Of a DNA stretch of 64,000 nt, positions 25,301 through 38,222 are shown one piece after another (within the stretch, counting starts at the first letter, position 1; each line of letters begins with the position of its first letter). The notes under the pieces are model-generated. The model searched no databases and was not told where the DNA came from. It saw only the letters and a program-made list of their open reading frames with translations. The stretch comes from Lineus longissimus (taxonomy: Eukaryota; Nemertea; Pilidiophora; Heteronemertea; Lineidae). The stretch covers positions 3,288,501-3,352,500 of the forward strand of contig NC_088315.1 in the NCBI RefSeq assembly GCF_910592395.1, written 5' to 3'. The translations under genes were made by a program, and so were the position numbers.

Positions 25301-28300
25301 CCGGTGGCGCATAAGGTATCAAGTAGCCTTCCATAGGCCAATCAAATTTCTAAAGAACGCAAGAATCCAAAAGTTAGCAAATATACATTCATCATCATCA
25401 TTATCTGTGACTACTTGTGCAAATGACAAGGCTAGCAAAGGATCGCACCCAAGTGATATAAATGAGAAGCTTTTCCCTGTCTCCTTCTAACTGAGGACCA
25501 CTCATAGCCAACTGACCCCCATACCTTTCCAATTATAGCTGCACCTAATGAATGATTTGCAAGATCTTGAAACTCAGGATTGTGAAGCAAAAGAAGTTAG
25601 TTATCACTTGCCTCATTTATCTCTCCATCTTTATCGACTGGCCACGAGAGCGCACGTTTGTTCCATTCAGGATTCTCCACAGTAGAGTGCTTCCATTGAC
25701 CAATAATATCAGTCCTCTCCTGCTTTAATGCCCATCTTGAAAAACAGACAATAGTATTGAAGGCAAGCTGCTATGGCAAAATTTACAGGGCTGGACCCTG
25801 CAGACTTGGGTTGGCTTTTAGGTGCATTTAACTGCACATATTTCATATTACAGTACTTCTTCTGCCAGACTGGTTTCATGACCAGGCTTAGGAGGCCAGT
25901 CTCCTCAAAAAGGTGTCCCCATGACCCAAAGTAGGAGTGAGTGCAAGCTATCGCAGGCAACAGCAAACTTTCCCTGATTCCCGGATTAACTCATATAGAC
26001 GAGGTAAAGAGGAGGCTATCTACTTTTAATAGTTACCACCAGATTTGTCGCATGTACTTACCTCTGATACTTTGCATCCTTTCTTGGGAGTTTCTCACAG
26101 ACTGTCACAAAGTATTTGTGTCCGGGTGGAATCGATGGGTCGTCTGCTGGTTTTTGGATTGTCTCTTCATTATCAATCACTCCGCCGAGATACGTCAAGG
26201 CGAGTTCTGGCTGACTCTACAAGGAGACGTGGCATTATTTGAATACTGCAAACCAGGAAGTTTTCGCGAGGGTTTTATCATGCGAATTTGCACTTTCAAA
26301 CACAAACTTAAAATACCCGAAATTTTCATCTGTGATGCATTAACCATTAAATTTCAGCAGCAAAAGCAATATTTAGTCTACCACCAACTGAAAATGATCA
26401 AATTTACCAATGATAAACTCTAACATAATTGACTATAAAGGGGCTTCCAACTGTCACAAGGAAACATAGCAAAAGCTAGCTTGGCTTGCAGTACACTTGA
26501 GCTCCAACACCGCACACACAACGAAAAACACCAGACCTAGAAATGTATCGTAAGTGCAGAAAACAATACATATGATAAGAACAACACTAGTATAACCTAA
26601 GAGCAAATAAGTTTTGCAGGTCAAAGTGATCACCGATTCTTGTCACAAGCACCTGCCATGATCACCGTAAACAAGAGATTTTTGTCGCATGTGATCAAGG
26701 TTGCAGGCCGCCGCAGGTGCAGGTGCATACAAAGCAGGCAAATATCCTTATTACCTGACCAAAACCATCACTATCCACAGCAGTAGTTGTTCTCGGAGGC
26801 TTAAATTAATGACACAAACCATATAAGATATTTTCATCCAAAACATTTTGGTTTTCCAAATGATCAACATGTTATAAATGGTGTGATGCAACACTAAATT
26901 TTCCTTTGCTGGAAGTTTAGTTGTGCCGAAAATGCATTATTTTTACACTGTGTGGCACTGGGTTCAGTGCTGACAAGAATGGTAAGACTCATACTTCTCA
27001 TACTGACATTCACCACATGTAATCAACTCAAGGAACTTATTCAAAACGAACCTCTGCAGTAATGAACCCATCGCCTCCAAACTGCCACATCTGTGTCGCA
27101 TCTCCAACCTTTTTCTTCAGACCAACAGCATATCCTTCAACCTCTGTACTGTTTGGTAGGTCGACCTTGACGATCGTTGCAGTGACAGTCAAAACCAAAC
27201 TAGGCATAGGCTTCATGTAGATATAACCCTCCTGGAATAAATTGATGACATTCAAACTCCAATAAACTTTTGCTTTTTCTATATTGGGTCAAAGTTGAGA
27301 ACATGGTCCAAAAGTATCTTGGAAGTTGGAGGCTATAGCCATCCTACTGACACGACTATTTCTTGGAAAGCTCTCAATCGACATTTTCTTATGTAACACT
27401 ACCTTCTTTTAAGATTTATAATTCATGATAAAGACGCATCACACACGACACTACAAGTAGATCCTAGCCATATCTTTAATTACCTTTGATATCACCCAGA
27501 TTTGGGCATCAGCCGGCCAAACTGATGTGTGACCTTTAGGTTTCTTGGTAGCAACACTCAACTCGGGAAACAAAACAAAGTCAGAATCATCCTGAAAGTT
27601 CAAAGGGTAGTACATGTATTACCAAGTCTTGCCTTTGGAAGCATCAATTAATCAGCTGACTGGCAGATCTCTCTTGCAGTGTGTGCAAGCCAGGAGTATG
27701 TGACAGTTCTACATGATTAAACCAAGTCAAGAACAAGTCCCTTTTGATTAAAAGAGCCCTTTACATCCCAAGTCAGAGAAAACCAACTTGTTCACTTAGC
27801 ATCCAGTCTAAAGGCTCGTGAATAACTGTATAACTTGAGATATCAGTAGTTGTGTGTATTACAAGGTCCTGATAATATTCTTGTGGTTTTTTACCTTACT
27901 GGCCAGGAAGTCATTTGTCAGGCCAATTTCTGATTGCTCAATCATGGAGGCAATGAGCTCCTGATCATACGGTGATGGTTTTTCAAATTTGAAATTCTCT
28001 GGAGGACCGCCGCAAGTGCGCCAAGCAGATGCCCTGAAATAAAACAACAAAATTGAGTCGATTGTTTCTTTGACAAAACAAATACAACTTTCATTTGGGG
28101 TTAAAGTGTTCTCAGGGTTCAATTTGTTAAACAACAGGGGTCATTTTTAAGAACAACATCAAAATTGGGCATTTTGGGGGCTCTGCACCCTCATTAATTT
28201 ATTACTCACTTGTCTTTGCCGTTAAGAAGTTCAGGGTCCATCATCAACTGCTCTCGGACCAGGACCTGTTTCTCCTCCATGACAACTGCAACTTCCTCCT

Positions 28301-31300
28301 GCGCTTCCAGCGTTGTCGTTGGCAACCCATTTTCCTCATCCTCCTCACCTTCACCAGCCATGATCAGATTATCCATGACACTTTTCTTCTTTGCTGGTTC
28401 TTTAGTTGTGGTGACGATCATGAAGCCACGAACACGGTCGAAGGTTCCCTGCAGGCAGAATGCTGAAATGAAAGGAAGCATGTTACAACAGCCCAAGGTT
28501 CCCAATCAAAAGTGATATATCAGTTTTTAACAATTTTGAATGACTCCTTAGTCAACCATAAGTAACGTCTTATCCACAAATATTTTGAATCATTGAATTA
28601 AGTGATTTTAAAAACTTTATTTTGAGGACTCAAATACCAAGATATTTGCATATAACTTACTGAAGGGACTCTTGTACGGATCACCAAATGTGAACCAGAC
28701 TTCCTGTTCCTGTTCCAGCTTAAAGACATCGAGTACTTCTTGGCCGCTCTTATCAAATAATTTCCACTTTCTTGCCGTCATTCCCTGTTCACCTTCCTCA
28801 CTGTAGTGTTTACAGGATGAGGCCACAGTATCCAACAACTGCAGAAAAGAGAGGGAGTGGTGGCTGTATTGTCAGTTTATTTCACTGTTGGGTAAAATAG
28901 CATATTTTGTCAACAAAAACAGTCAAGCGATCATGTTCAACAATAACGTCTGCCCATTCTCACCTTTTCCAACATTTTCTGTTTGTCGTCTCCTATGCCT
29001 CGTCTGGCATCCGTCATGTTGAAGAAAACATTGACAGGCGATTCATAGCTTCCGTTCTTGTAGACGACAAGTCGCAATCTTCGGATATCGACCAGTTTAT
29101 TCTCCATTTCAAACTTCTGAATGTGGCGTAATTTGTAGGAATTGCCCTCATCCTGTAAGAAAATTGAATACAGATTTCGCGACAGCTCAATGAAGACCAA
29201 CAGCTTCAATACCTCAGAGAAAAAAGTGCATCTTTGTCCCGGGACACTCTATCTAAGGTGGTAACTCTTCAACTGTTGTACTCTGCCCTTGAAATGTCAC
29301 GAAAGACAGCTTTTTTTATTTGGCCCATGGCATATTAGGGCCTCAGATCTTATAGAATAGACATGGTACTATCTGGGAGAGAAGACTTACCACTTCATTA
29401 ACCATCTCCGACTTCAACCCATTAAGATACTGCTTCAGTTTCTGTTTCATGTTTGTGAAATCTTTGATGTCACAGTCCACCATTGACAGCCCATTCTCAA
29501 TCTCGAGATCAGTCATCGAGTTGATGGTGACAATATTCACTTGTTCCGATAAACCGCTTTGAGCCAATCGTAACTGAAAAAGATATTTTGAATTAGTATC
29601 TCTTCCCGATTCCACAAATGACTCTCAAAGCTGGCTATGAAAGTGTTCTTGCAGTAGCCACTCATTTCAATGTGTTTACTCTTCCAGCTGGTTATGAATC
29701 CCTGGGTGATTTGACTCTTCCAGCTGGTTATCAATTACCCTTTCAATCAGTTGATTATCAATACCAAGTTGCATATGAGGCAGAATTGAAAATGCCACAA
29801 TAGCGTTTGGACCTCCCTTCTGAAAAGATGACAGAATTACTACAAATCTTTTGGACTAAACATGCTAAATCTCCAAAGCGTCATAATCTCACCTGTTGTT
29901 TATATCTATTTGACTCGTCCAGCCTCGTTTTCACTTGTTTCATCAGTGATTTGAGATGATTAGTAGCCGCTAGGGGACTGAAGCCCTCGCCCGATGATGC
30001 CCACAGAGGTCCAAGCACCTGAGAGGTGGAAGTGGTCTGCATGCAGGGGTCCATCAGCTTGGGGACTGAAATAAAGACCAGAAGATTCAATAAGTCAACG
30101 GTAAAGCACAGTATGCACGCCATTTTGACCATCAAGATGAACTGATGAATGTGAGTGCTGAACTGATGAACTTTATTTGGAAAATAGTCTCATAAATGAG
30201 TTTAATATCTCTGTTCAAATGCTTTTTCATAATCCTGTCGAAACTTACTCTCGTTCACAGTGATCTTTTCCGTTCCGTCCCAGTTCTGTGTGATCTGTAC
30301 AACTGGATTTCCCTCCCAGTCATAAAGTATACGACATGGACTACGTAGTTCAAGCTTTGATGAAATACCATCAAGGAACTGAAATGACAATACCGATTTC
30401 TCAGGTCATTCGCGTAAAATATAAACACAACATTGCATCTCTTCGGGAGACAGAAAAACACTTATTCAACCTACAGTACACAACATTTTCTGTCTCAGAA
30501 CATCTAGATAAGCTCTTTCGGGGACAGCTTCCCAAAACAATGTGTTTAGTGCACACACAGTTTACTTACGAGTCAGCCCATTATCAGCCAACCATTTCCT
30601 GGACCCACCCCTGAGAAAAAACTTACAAGTTGCCATTTCCGTGGATCAGCAACCGATTCTGTTCCATCAGTATAGCAACCATTCTTGTAGACCATGATGC
30701 GTAACGTTGGCCTGTCGATCAGCGTTTTGAACCTTTTGGTCATCAAGGGTTTGGTCTTTCTCTTCTTGGTGTGTGGGATGACAAGCCCATTCATTGTCCA
30801 CGTGGCTGAGTTGGTGGATTTGGATTCATCTGCAACAGAACAAAGGGTGTTGAATACACAAAATAAAACAATAACAGCCTGTTCCAGATCAATTGATTTC
30901 CACCTCCCGTGATAATCATGCGTACAAATGTGGTCCAAACAGATGGACTATCTTTGAAGACAATATGATGTTGCCAACGCAATCATCTGGTCCAGTGGCC
31001 TGATTTTTTAGGTCCAGTGTAAATGACCCAAAATGACCCAGAGTTTTAAACTGGGGTGGGGACCTTCACAGGTATAAGATTCACCGAGTTCATTGTTCAA
31101 GGCGTGAATCAATTTGGAGAACTTTTTGGTGAACTTACAGACTGCATGTTTCATGTGATCCTTGTAATCTTCTCCCATCGAGACATAAACCTCGGCTCCT
31201 CGAGGAATGTCATGCGCTTCAAACACCTCTTTACCATCGCATAAGAACAACCGTCGGGCAGCCAAGGGGAGTGGCAGCTTGTCCGTGCACATCTCGAGAA

Positions 31301-34300
31301 GCTGAAATTATGGACAAGGTTATGATAAAGGATGACAGCTTTTCTATTGTGCATCAATGTGGCCTTTTGATTCTTCCTTCGAATGACCTCAAGCAGTTGC
31401 GTTTTAAACACTTCTTTACTTACCAATTTCAGAGATGATGCAGCAACTTTACAAAACGTATCCCGGCTGCCATTTTTGAAAGCTGTCACAACTATCGTCT
31501 CTGGTTGTCTTTTATACAGCGACTTTATTTTTCTCGACCGCCCATACATTGAGGATGTGCCTGAAACAGAATACAAGATATTCATCATCATGCTAATGAT
31601 TCTTTCAGGGCACCAGAAAAGTCTTTACTTGATCAAATCCAATGCAATTGGAATTTGTCAGGCGCACGTGAACTTGACATCTTAACACTACTCACCCGAC
31701 TTAGCAGACTGTGGTCTCATCCGTCCAGTTGAACCACCATAGTATGCGGACAACGGCCTAGAAAATGGGAATTATGTGTATGAACACCAAAGAAAAGATA
31801 TTTTTATTTGTTTATTTTGGATGTTCTCCACTACTGGTAATCTGCAACTATGCTCTAGATTAAGGCATGTGCAATTCACGCCATTCCCAATTAATGAAAC
31901 AAACAGTATAAAAGACGGGTGTCTTCTTGTCCACTGCCAAGTCTTTCACAAACTACAATGACAGAAACACCTGCTGGGTAAACTTGAAACTAACAGATAA
32001 TTGAAACTAACAGATAATCGAAGAGAAAGTAACAATAGAACTGAAAATGCCAAATCAAGACTATAATTGCCTTGATGCAGCGGTTACATTCTTTAAGACA
32101 GGCTTGAGGCTTTTGATTAGATTGTTCAATAAGGATGCTGAGAGTTTGTTACAACAAATAACAATGAGACACATTATCCAGTTTACAGATATACAAAAAA
32201 ACGAATGGTTATAAAGAGTGACACAATCAGACTTTTTTAGAACACAAAGACCAGGAAAGATCTAGAGCATATTAAAATTCATTTATTTTTGTTATAAATA
32301 GAGAGGTTTAAAAACAAGGGAGTTCAAATAATAATTAAAAAGAAGGAGTATATTTCTATGATTATATTTTTATCAAATATTAAACTTGAGATAACTGTAC
32401 CTCAGCCTGGATGGTGATTTTAAAAGAAAAATGCACAACAATGTTCAATTAAGTTGTCAATCAAACAATCAATCAATGTGACAATCAACTGTTTCTGTGC
32501 GCAGGGTCTGTGCTTGTTACCTGTCAATCAAAACACATCAGGTCAACTATCACAGACAGTTGGGTACCAATCTGGGATCAGAATTCAAACACGTGCTTTT
32601 GGTGTACATGCATTCACAGTGAAGATGCTACTTACGCATTTCGATAATAAAATATTCTGAGAAGGAAGTGGAAACGTCGTAATTTGTGATGTGAGTGAAG
32701 AGTGATAGAGCATGCACAGGGAGCACATTATCACCCATTATTCGAAGGGTGCCTTAAATTTACGGAACCGTATAAGAATTTTGTGGAAACCATATTTGGA
32801 AATGGCAGTTTGAAGTACGAGTGAAGTGAAAATATACTTTAAACGTTACGGTCGGGAAATGAGGACCGAAGTGCAGTGATGGCTGCAATATGAAAACCTG
32901 CCTCAGTGAACAACAACATATGTGAATTAGATGCTGTTTCTCAAGAACGAATGTCTTCTTTTTCTTGACCAATGTGAAAATTGAAGTCGAAAATATGCTA
33001 CATACCTTCTCCTATTTGGGTGATTGCCAGCGGGGGCACTGGCTGGCCGCATATTTTTCTTCTTCTGGTCTACTTGCGTGGTCACATCAACACTCTCCCT
33101 TGGAGTAGCAGGGTCCCATTTTTCCGGGTCCGCAATAAATTTTGGATCTATTTTGGGTTTTCCGGATGATGTTGTTGGTGTCTTTGCCGACTGTGGTCGC
33201 GGTGGTTTTTGGCGGGCATTGACGGCTGCCATTGCTGCGACAATTTGCGACGATGACAGACGTTGTGAGTAAGGTGACTGTGGTGGGTGATGACTGAAAG
33301 ATGAATGACAAGATTTATGACCAATACCAGCAGCGACAGTTCACAGGGATTCATTTCACAATTTCATGAAAGGCGTATCTGTCTCTGCCTTTCAACAAAC
33401 GTTCCGATACAAACCACAACTAATACTTACGATTTCTTTGTGTATGGAGGTGATTTTTTGAGTTCATCTAGATACTGTGCGATGATCATGTCCTCATAGC
33501 TGACGACCGAGGACACCTTGCCACTCTGGGGCCGTTTAGGCCCAAGATCTCGGTCTGCCTTGGACGGCATCTGGAAATAAACAAAGCAAAGAAGACATGA
33601 GACAAATGGGACACCCAACAAGTCATTGGGTAAGCACCTTGCCTGTTCTAAAAGGCACTTCACTTGAAAATCTAATCTGGACTGGTCATACACTTGTGGA
33701 CCTCGGGTTTGCCAAGAGAACTTTATAACAAATATTGTGATATTCGATTTCTAGCAAGTCTGCTTGAAGCCCTTAGGCTGAGGAGACATAGCATAGGTCA
33801 ACAAAGTAGTTTTTCTCGAACTGATGGGCTTTTCACATTCAATCAGGCATAAAGGACACCCTGAAGTCCTGTTTTATCTTAACAAGTAAAATGAAAATAT
33901 TCTTATCTGCCACCAAAAGAAATATATTGCTGACAGTTTGAACTGCTTCGGGTTGTTCATACAAGATTTAGAAATATATATCTTGTATTCACATGATCAA
34001 GTACATTTATACAGCCCAGCAGGTATGCTCACATTGCCCCTGTGTTCAGACCATTCATCCTCAAGTTTCACAATTACAATACAATATCGCAAGTAAATGG
34101 GACACAGGCAAAAAATTACCCCTTTATGGTGATGGAAAATCTTTCGGCGCCCCATTCTTCAAAATTCAACCTAGTCAACATAGTACATACGCTTTCCTGA
34201 GTTGAATATGTCACAACCATGGGCCGCGTACCAACGTACTCTAACATGATAAGACCAAACCGGATAACCCTCACTGACACTGAGCTCCCGTTTCACTCTT

Positions 34301-35372
34301 GCAAGGTTAGACACCGAAAAGAAAGACAACTGATATTCTTTGGCGTCCTTGAGCAAACCACTTTAGCATCGTCATAGCAAATGTACTAAGAATGAGGAAC
34401 TCACCGGGTATATTCCAAGAAGTTTAAAGACATGCACAGCACAGAACAGCTTAAAAAGGTTTTGTTTGTGGTAGCAACTTGGGCCTAGCAAGAGCTATGT
34501 GGGATTACCACCTAAATATATTTAAACCAGCCCATTGTTGACCCTGTTGATCTAAACACGCTAAATCATACAGAAAGTTGGTTTATGCTTATTCATATTG
34601 AATTGAAGCCAATAAATCATGGTTTAGTTGGTCGGGAGGTACATTATGCTAACCTTAGCAAATGCATATAAGACTGGTGTGCTTTTAGTCTTTAAGTAAA
34701 AGAACTATCATTTTTATTGTGCAGTAGTTCTCTTAATAGGTATTCTTTATTTTCGCATGTTTTAGTGGGGTTAAGCGTGCTTCATTACAGAAGAGGTATA
34801 ACCGGTACACAAAACCTTTAAACCCTCCATAATGCCCCCTTCACTGCTTTATAGACTGTAAGGGACACCTTAAGAAACAGAACTAACCACAGAGCACAGA
34901 ACGTGATGGGCAAAATTACATGTAGAAATTTCAGATATCTCTTTTCGAAAATGGTAGCCTTGCTGGGTCAGAAATCTGTGTCTATCATGCAACATTACCC
35001 CATGCAACTATCACAATCATGCCTATCTAATATTGCAGCCACAGGCAAGTTAAATCTCGACATAACAAAATGTCACGCAAATCGCATGCAACAAAACCAC
35101 CAATTTTACATCTGATAGTGATATCATCCAGACTTGTCTGTTGAACCCATACAGCATACTAAACATTATTGTAACAGCATGAAAAAGATTGCTGTGTCCT
35201 GGACATCAACATGCAATATCATCATCTCACCAAGTTCATCCAACTGGAACAACGTTCCTAAAATTCTTTGAAAATGATGGTGTTTACATCGAAATGCTTC
35301 TCCACCACTCGACCATTCCATTTCAATCAAGCTGAGTTTTTCACCTCTGACATCCTGACTGACTGGTGCCAT
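16374..35372 (-). CDS. DCDC1: Doublecortin domain-containing protein 1 (DCDC1-type), 38 coding exons
   Basis: Large multi-domain protein (2,389 aa); DCX domains bind microtubules. Exons in transcript order: 35231-35372, 34191-34279, 33431-33570, 33006-33293, 31696-31757, 31424-31560, 31139-31301, 30627-30829, 30249-30378, 29893-30065, 29391-29573, 28964-29152, 28661-28838, 28210-28462, 27895-28033, 27484-27591, 27052-27231, 26755-26799, 26062-26210, 25612-25735, 25188-25349, 24782-24937, 24340-24589, 23907-24087, 23466-23627, 23019-23216, 22652-22869, 22358-22428, 21959-22100, 21523-21782, 21094-21310, 20565-20672, 19700-19954, 18262-19158, 17514-17848, 17183-17332, 16801-16986, 16374-16520. 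All phases agree. DCX-like units (motifs such as ARRLFLCDGKEV, RRLYTSDG, RVQVYPNGE) lie near residues 252-325, 375-450, 585-690, 1055-1190, 1600-1680 and 2230-2310. Ricin-type beta-trefoil segments with QxW-like motifs lie near 780-1050 and 1310-1515. Least certain: the first two exons (ATG at 33570 is an alternative start), the 45-nt exon and the 26210 boundary (26216 also fits). Confidence 0.9.
18715..18985 (-). repeat. Coding tandem repeat, 11-residue (33-nt) units in DCDC1 exon 34
   Basis: About eight consecutive copies encode the pattern EV-x-SKSVQKPD (variants such as KVDSESVQKLD and QIVSKSVQIQD). The repeat is charged and rich in Ser/Lys/Glu/Asp, so probably a disordered spacer. It lies in the 897-nt exon and keeps the frame. 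Confidence 0.93.
25610..25611 (-). other. GC donor site (GC-AG intron) in DCDC1
   Basis: The exon 25612-25735 ends ATGAG on the minus strand and the intron begins GCAAGT. This matches the strong consensus expected for GC-AG introns. No GT donor nearby restores the phase into the next exon (25188-25349). Confidence 0.8.
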
Positions 35373-36148
35373 GGCAACCTATCAACAATCCTTGATATTT
35401 TCGCTGAACTATGGTCTTAATTACTAAAGACCAGTTTGTCTCAAATCAATGTAATTGTATTGGAAACAAAAACATAAGCTGAAATACCACTCAATACTGC
35501 CTGGCCCATCTAAACACCTGTTAGCACTTCCTGCAATGAGGACCTGGGACAAGAGAACCTGCAAAGCATAGGCAAAGAAGCTCCATACGTTTTAGGAATA
35601 CGTACATGTATTACCTGTCCTTGAAGAAGTCGTGGCAAATAATCCCCTTTAACCATCATTGTTGATGATGTTTAAAACCAATTTAAAATCCATAAGCAAG
35701 CTTATCTGTTTTTGGTAACACAAACCCCAAGTAGTCAAGACCACAGAATATTCACACACCAATTAGTAAATCATGTTGATTGGCTGCCGATATCGTGATA
35801 AATTGGGAGGAGATCTGACCCTGCAGGGTGCCGCATGCTATTCATGTAACGAGAAACACCATGATGGGGTGACAACTAATAACCTAAATTGGCAACAAGG
35901 GCCCATCAAAATTCATGCACGATTAGACCTTGAATAGCTTCAGCCCAGACCTGCTGGTTTGGTATGAACAACCTCGGAACAAAAGAGTATTATACAATGT
36001 ACGATATATCAGACATATCCCAGTAAAAACTTGTAAGGAATGCCATTTGTTCATTTTTTAGCTCAGTGTGACTACTGTGAGAATATTGTTAGATCATGAT
36101 CATGGTATTGGTCTTTTATTTTTAATGAAGTTTTTTTCAATCTAAAAA

Positions 36149-36357
36149 TGTGACTCGCTCTACCAAAACTAGGCGCTTGTCGCATCTGAACTCGACAGGT
36201 TGATACGGACTTGTTGTTCATTTCCCTATTGTAGACCTTTTGTGAAATCTATTACAGATTTCACAAAAGGTCTACAATAGGGAAATGAACAACAAGTCCG
36301 TATCAACCTGTCGAGTTCAGATGCGACAAGCGCCTAGTTTTGGTAGAGCGGGTCACA
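36149..36357. mobile_element. Palindromic foldback element, copy B (MITE-like)
   Basis: 209-bp near-perfect palindrome beginning TGTGACTCGCTCTACC and ending GGTAGAGCGGGTCACA, with a centre of only a few unpaired bases near 36247-36255. The arms match copy A at 7591-7813 over nearly their full length; copy A has extra bases at its centre. The flanks are AA on both sides, and no clear target duplication is seen. Confidence 0.88.
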
Positions 36358-36529
36358 AATGGATTTAAGAACTCTAGTTGCACTTTAGGACATTGGCACT
36401 TTTTCATTCTTACTTAGAACTTTAGATGTTTCTATTTGACCTGATGTTAATTTAATTCAACTTGCTTATGAATTCTTTTATGATATCACCAAATTACGAC
36501 AGCGAATCACAAAATCATGTTCTTAACTT

Positions 36530-36960
36530 TTTTAGGATCATGATAGTTGGGAGGAGACCATCTTAAAGATGACTGTCTCTGAAGGGGGATCTTGACAGTC
36601 TGAGGAGACAGTCTTCAAGATGAATTTCTCTGAAGGAGGGCCTTCAAGACAGTCTTCAAAATGAATTTCTCTGAAGGAGGGCCTTCAAGACAGTCTTCAA
36701 TGTCTCTGAAAGAGGATCAGGACAGTTGGATGAGACAGTCACTCAAGATGAATGTCTCTGGAGTCTGAAGGAGGATCCTGACAGAAGGAGGGGACACTCA
36801 GACAGTCTTGTGAACATCTCTGAAGGGGGTATTGTCATTCTAGATAGTAATTGGAGGAGACAGTCCTCAAGATGAACACCTCTGAAGGGTTATTCAATTT
36901 GCGAAGGTTGGAGAAGAGAGTATTCAAGATGTCAATTGATGACCTTTTTCAGGCGTGATT
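36530..36960. repeat. Degenerate minisatellite around GAAGGAGG / AGACAGTCTTCAAGATGA
   Basis: Irregular 50-60-bp units contain GACAGTCTTCAAGATGAA followed by TCTCTGAAGGAGG. Two adjacent copies near 36605-36700 are almost identical and the others are diverged. Noncoding. Confidence 0.75.
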
Positions 36961-38023
36961 GGGGACTGCTTACACGTTCCAAAATACATGAATTGAACGG
37001 TAGGCCTAGATCCATGCACAGAATTTCATGAAGAAGGTATGTACTAGTATGGTGCTGCTCCCCAATTTCGAGTCATCCCCAATTTCGCGAAAACCCGTTT
37101 TTTCCCGTTTTCTCGCGCGTCACTTCGTTTCCAGAGAAGAAATTTTCTGATTTTTGATTTTCATTTTGTTCCGCAAAGAAAGCGCCCAAAATGCGTCCTA
37201 AACAGGCAAGCAATTCTCTAATTACGTTCAAAACACTGGGTCAATACCTAGGATCATGCACACGACACAGAAACACAACAATCAGTCGCGCATGCGCAAT
37301 ACCCGCGAAAATGGAGGAGCCGCTTCGGATTTGTTTTGGTCTGCATCGATCTTTCAGTGAGCGATTTCAAGATTAATTCACGCTTAAAACATCCACGCAG
37401 CACCCCAGATATTTCGTTATTGATCTCAAATTTCGTAATAAATAAGCTTTTGCGTGTATGGAATCGCTGGAAGCTAGTAAATCTGCACTTAGTGATAAGA
37501 CCCGCGAAAACTGGCTCCTACATGATACATAACCTACACAACATCACACATGCACATGTACAGCAACAATTGCATACCCTTATTTGTGAGTTAATCACCT
37601 CACTTCTTTCTTTTTGACATAAAAGCAAGCAATTATATTACCAAATTACTGAAAGGGCACTTACCTTTAACTATCTTCTTCGCAATCAGTATGTCAGTTG
37701 ATTAAATATTGATGTCGATTCCGAGTAGACAGACAATACTTTTGATCACAAAATAGCATAAATTCTCATATCGTCAGCCATGTTGATTTGGCTCCGTCAC
37801 CTTGGAGATGACGTAGAAATGGCACGCACCTGTTCGTAATTAGATTTTGATTGGTTGAAAAAAGATATAAAATTATATTCAGTGCTGCAGTACACAGGCA
37901 ACAATTGATGCTGGATGGATAGCCCCAATTCAAGTCATTCACATTGTTTGCAATAAGGCTTAGAAAATATATCGGTGTGCGTAGCTGCTAAAACCAATCT
38001 CTCGGCACCGGACACCGGGCACC

Positions 38024-38222
38024 GGGCCAAATGTCCAATTTACATGCACCCGCTGAAATTGTCACATGGTCCATCTGCGGCAGAGACAGTTGTTGTCAAA
38101 ACCCATTCTCCAAGCGTCGTCATTGGTGATCGTCGCTGTTACGCCTCACTCGACCTACTGTCTCTGCCGCAGTTGGACTATGTGACAAGTTCAGCGGGTG
38201 CACGTAAATTGGTCATTTGGCT
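38024..38222. repeat. Inverted repeat, ~65-bp arms
   Basis: The left arm runs from GGGCCAAATGTCCAATTTAC (38024) through CTGCGGCAGAGACAGT. The right arm is its near reverse complement, from ACTGTCTCTGCCGCAG to CAAATGACC read in reverse (ending ~38222). A spacer of about 65-70 bp separates them. No open frame follows the arms. Probably a nonautonomous mobile element. Confidence 0.75.

Noticed and set aside
37191-37617. Two overlapping plus-strand frames in the DCDC1/AP2A interval
   Set aside because: No family resemblance and no consistent splice model; treated as noncoding.
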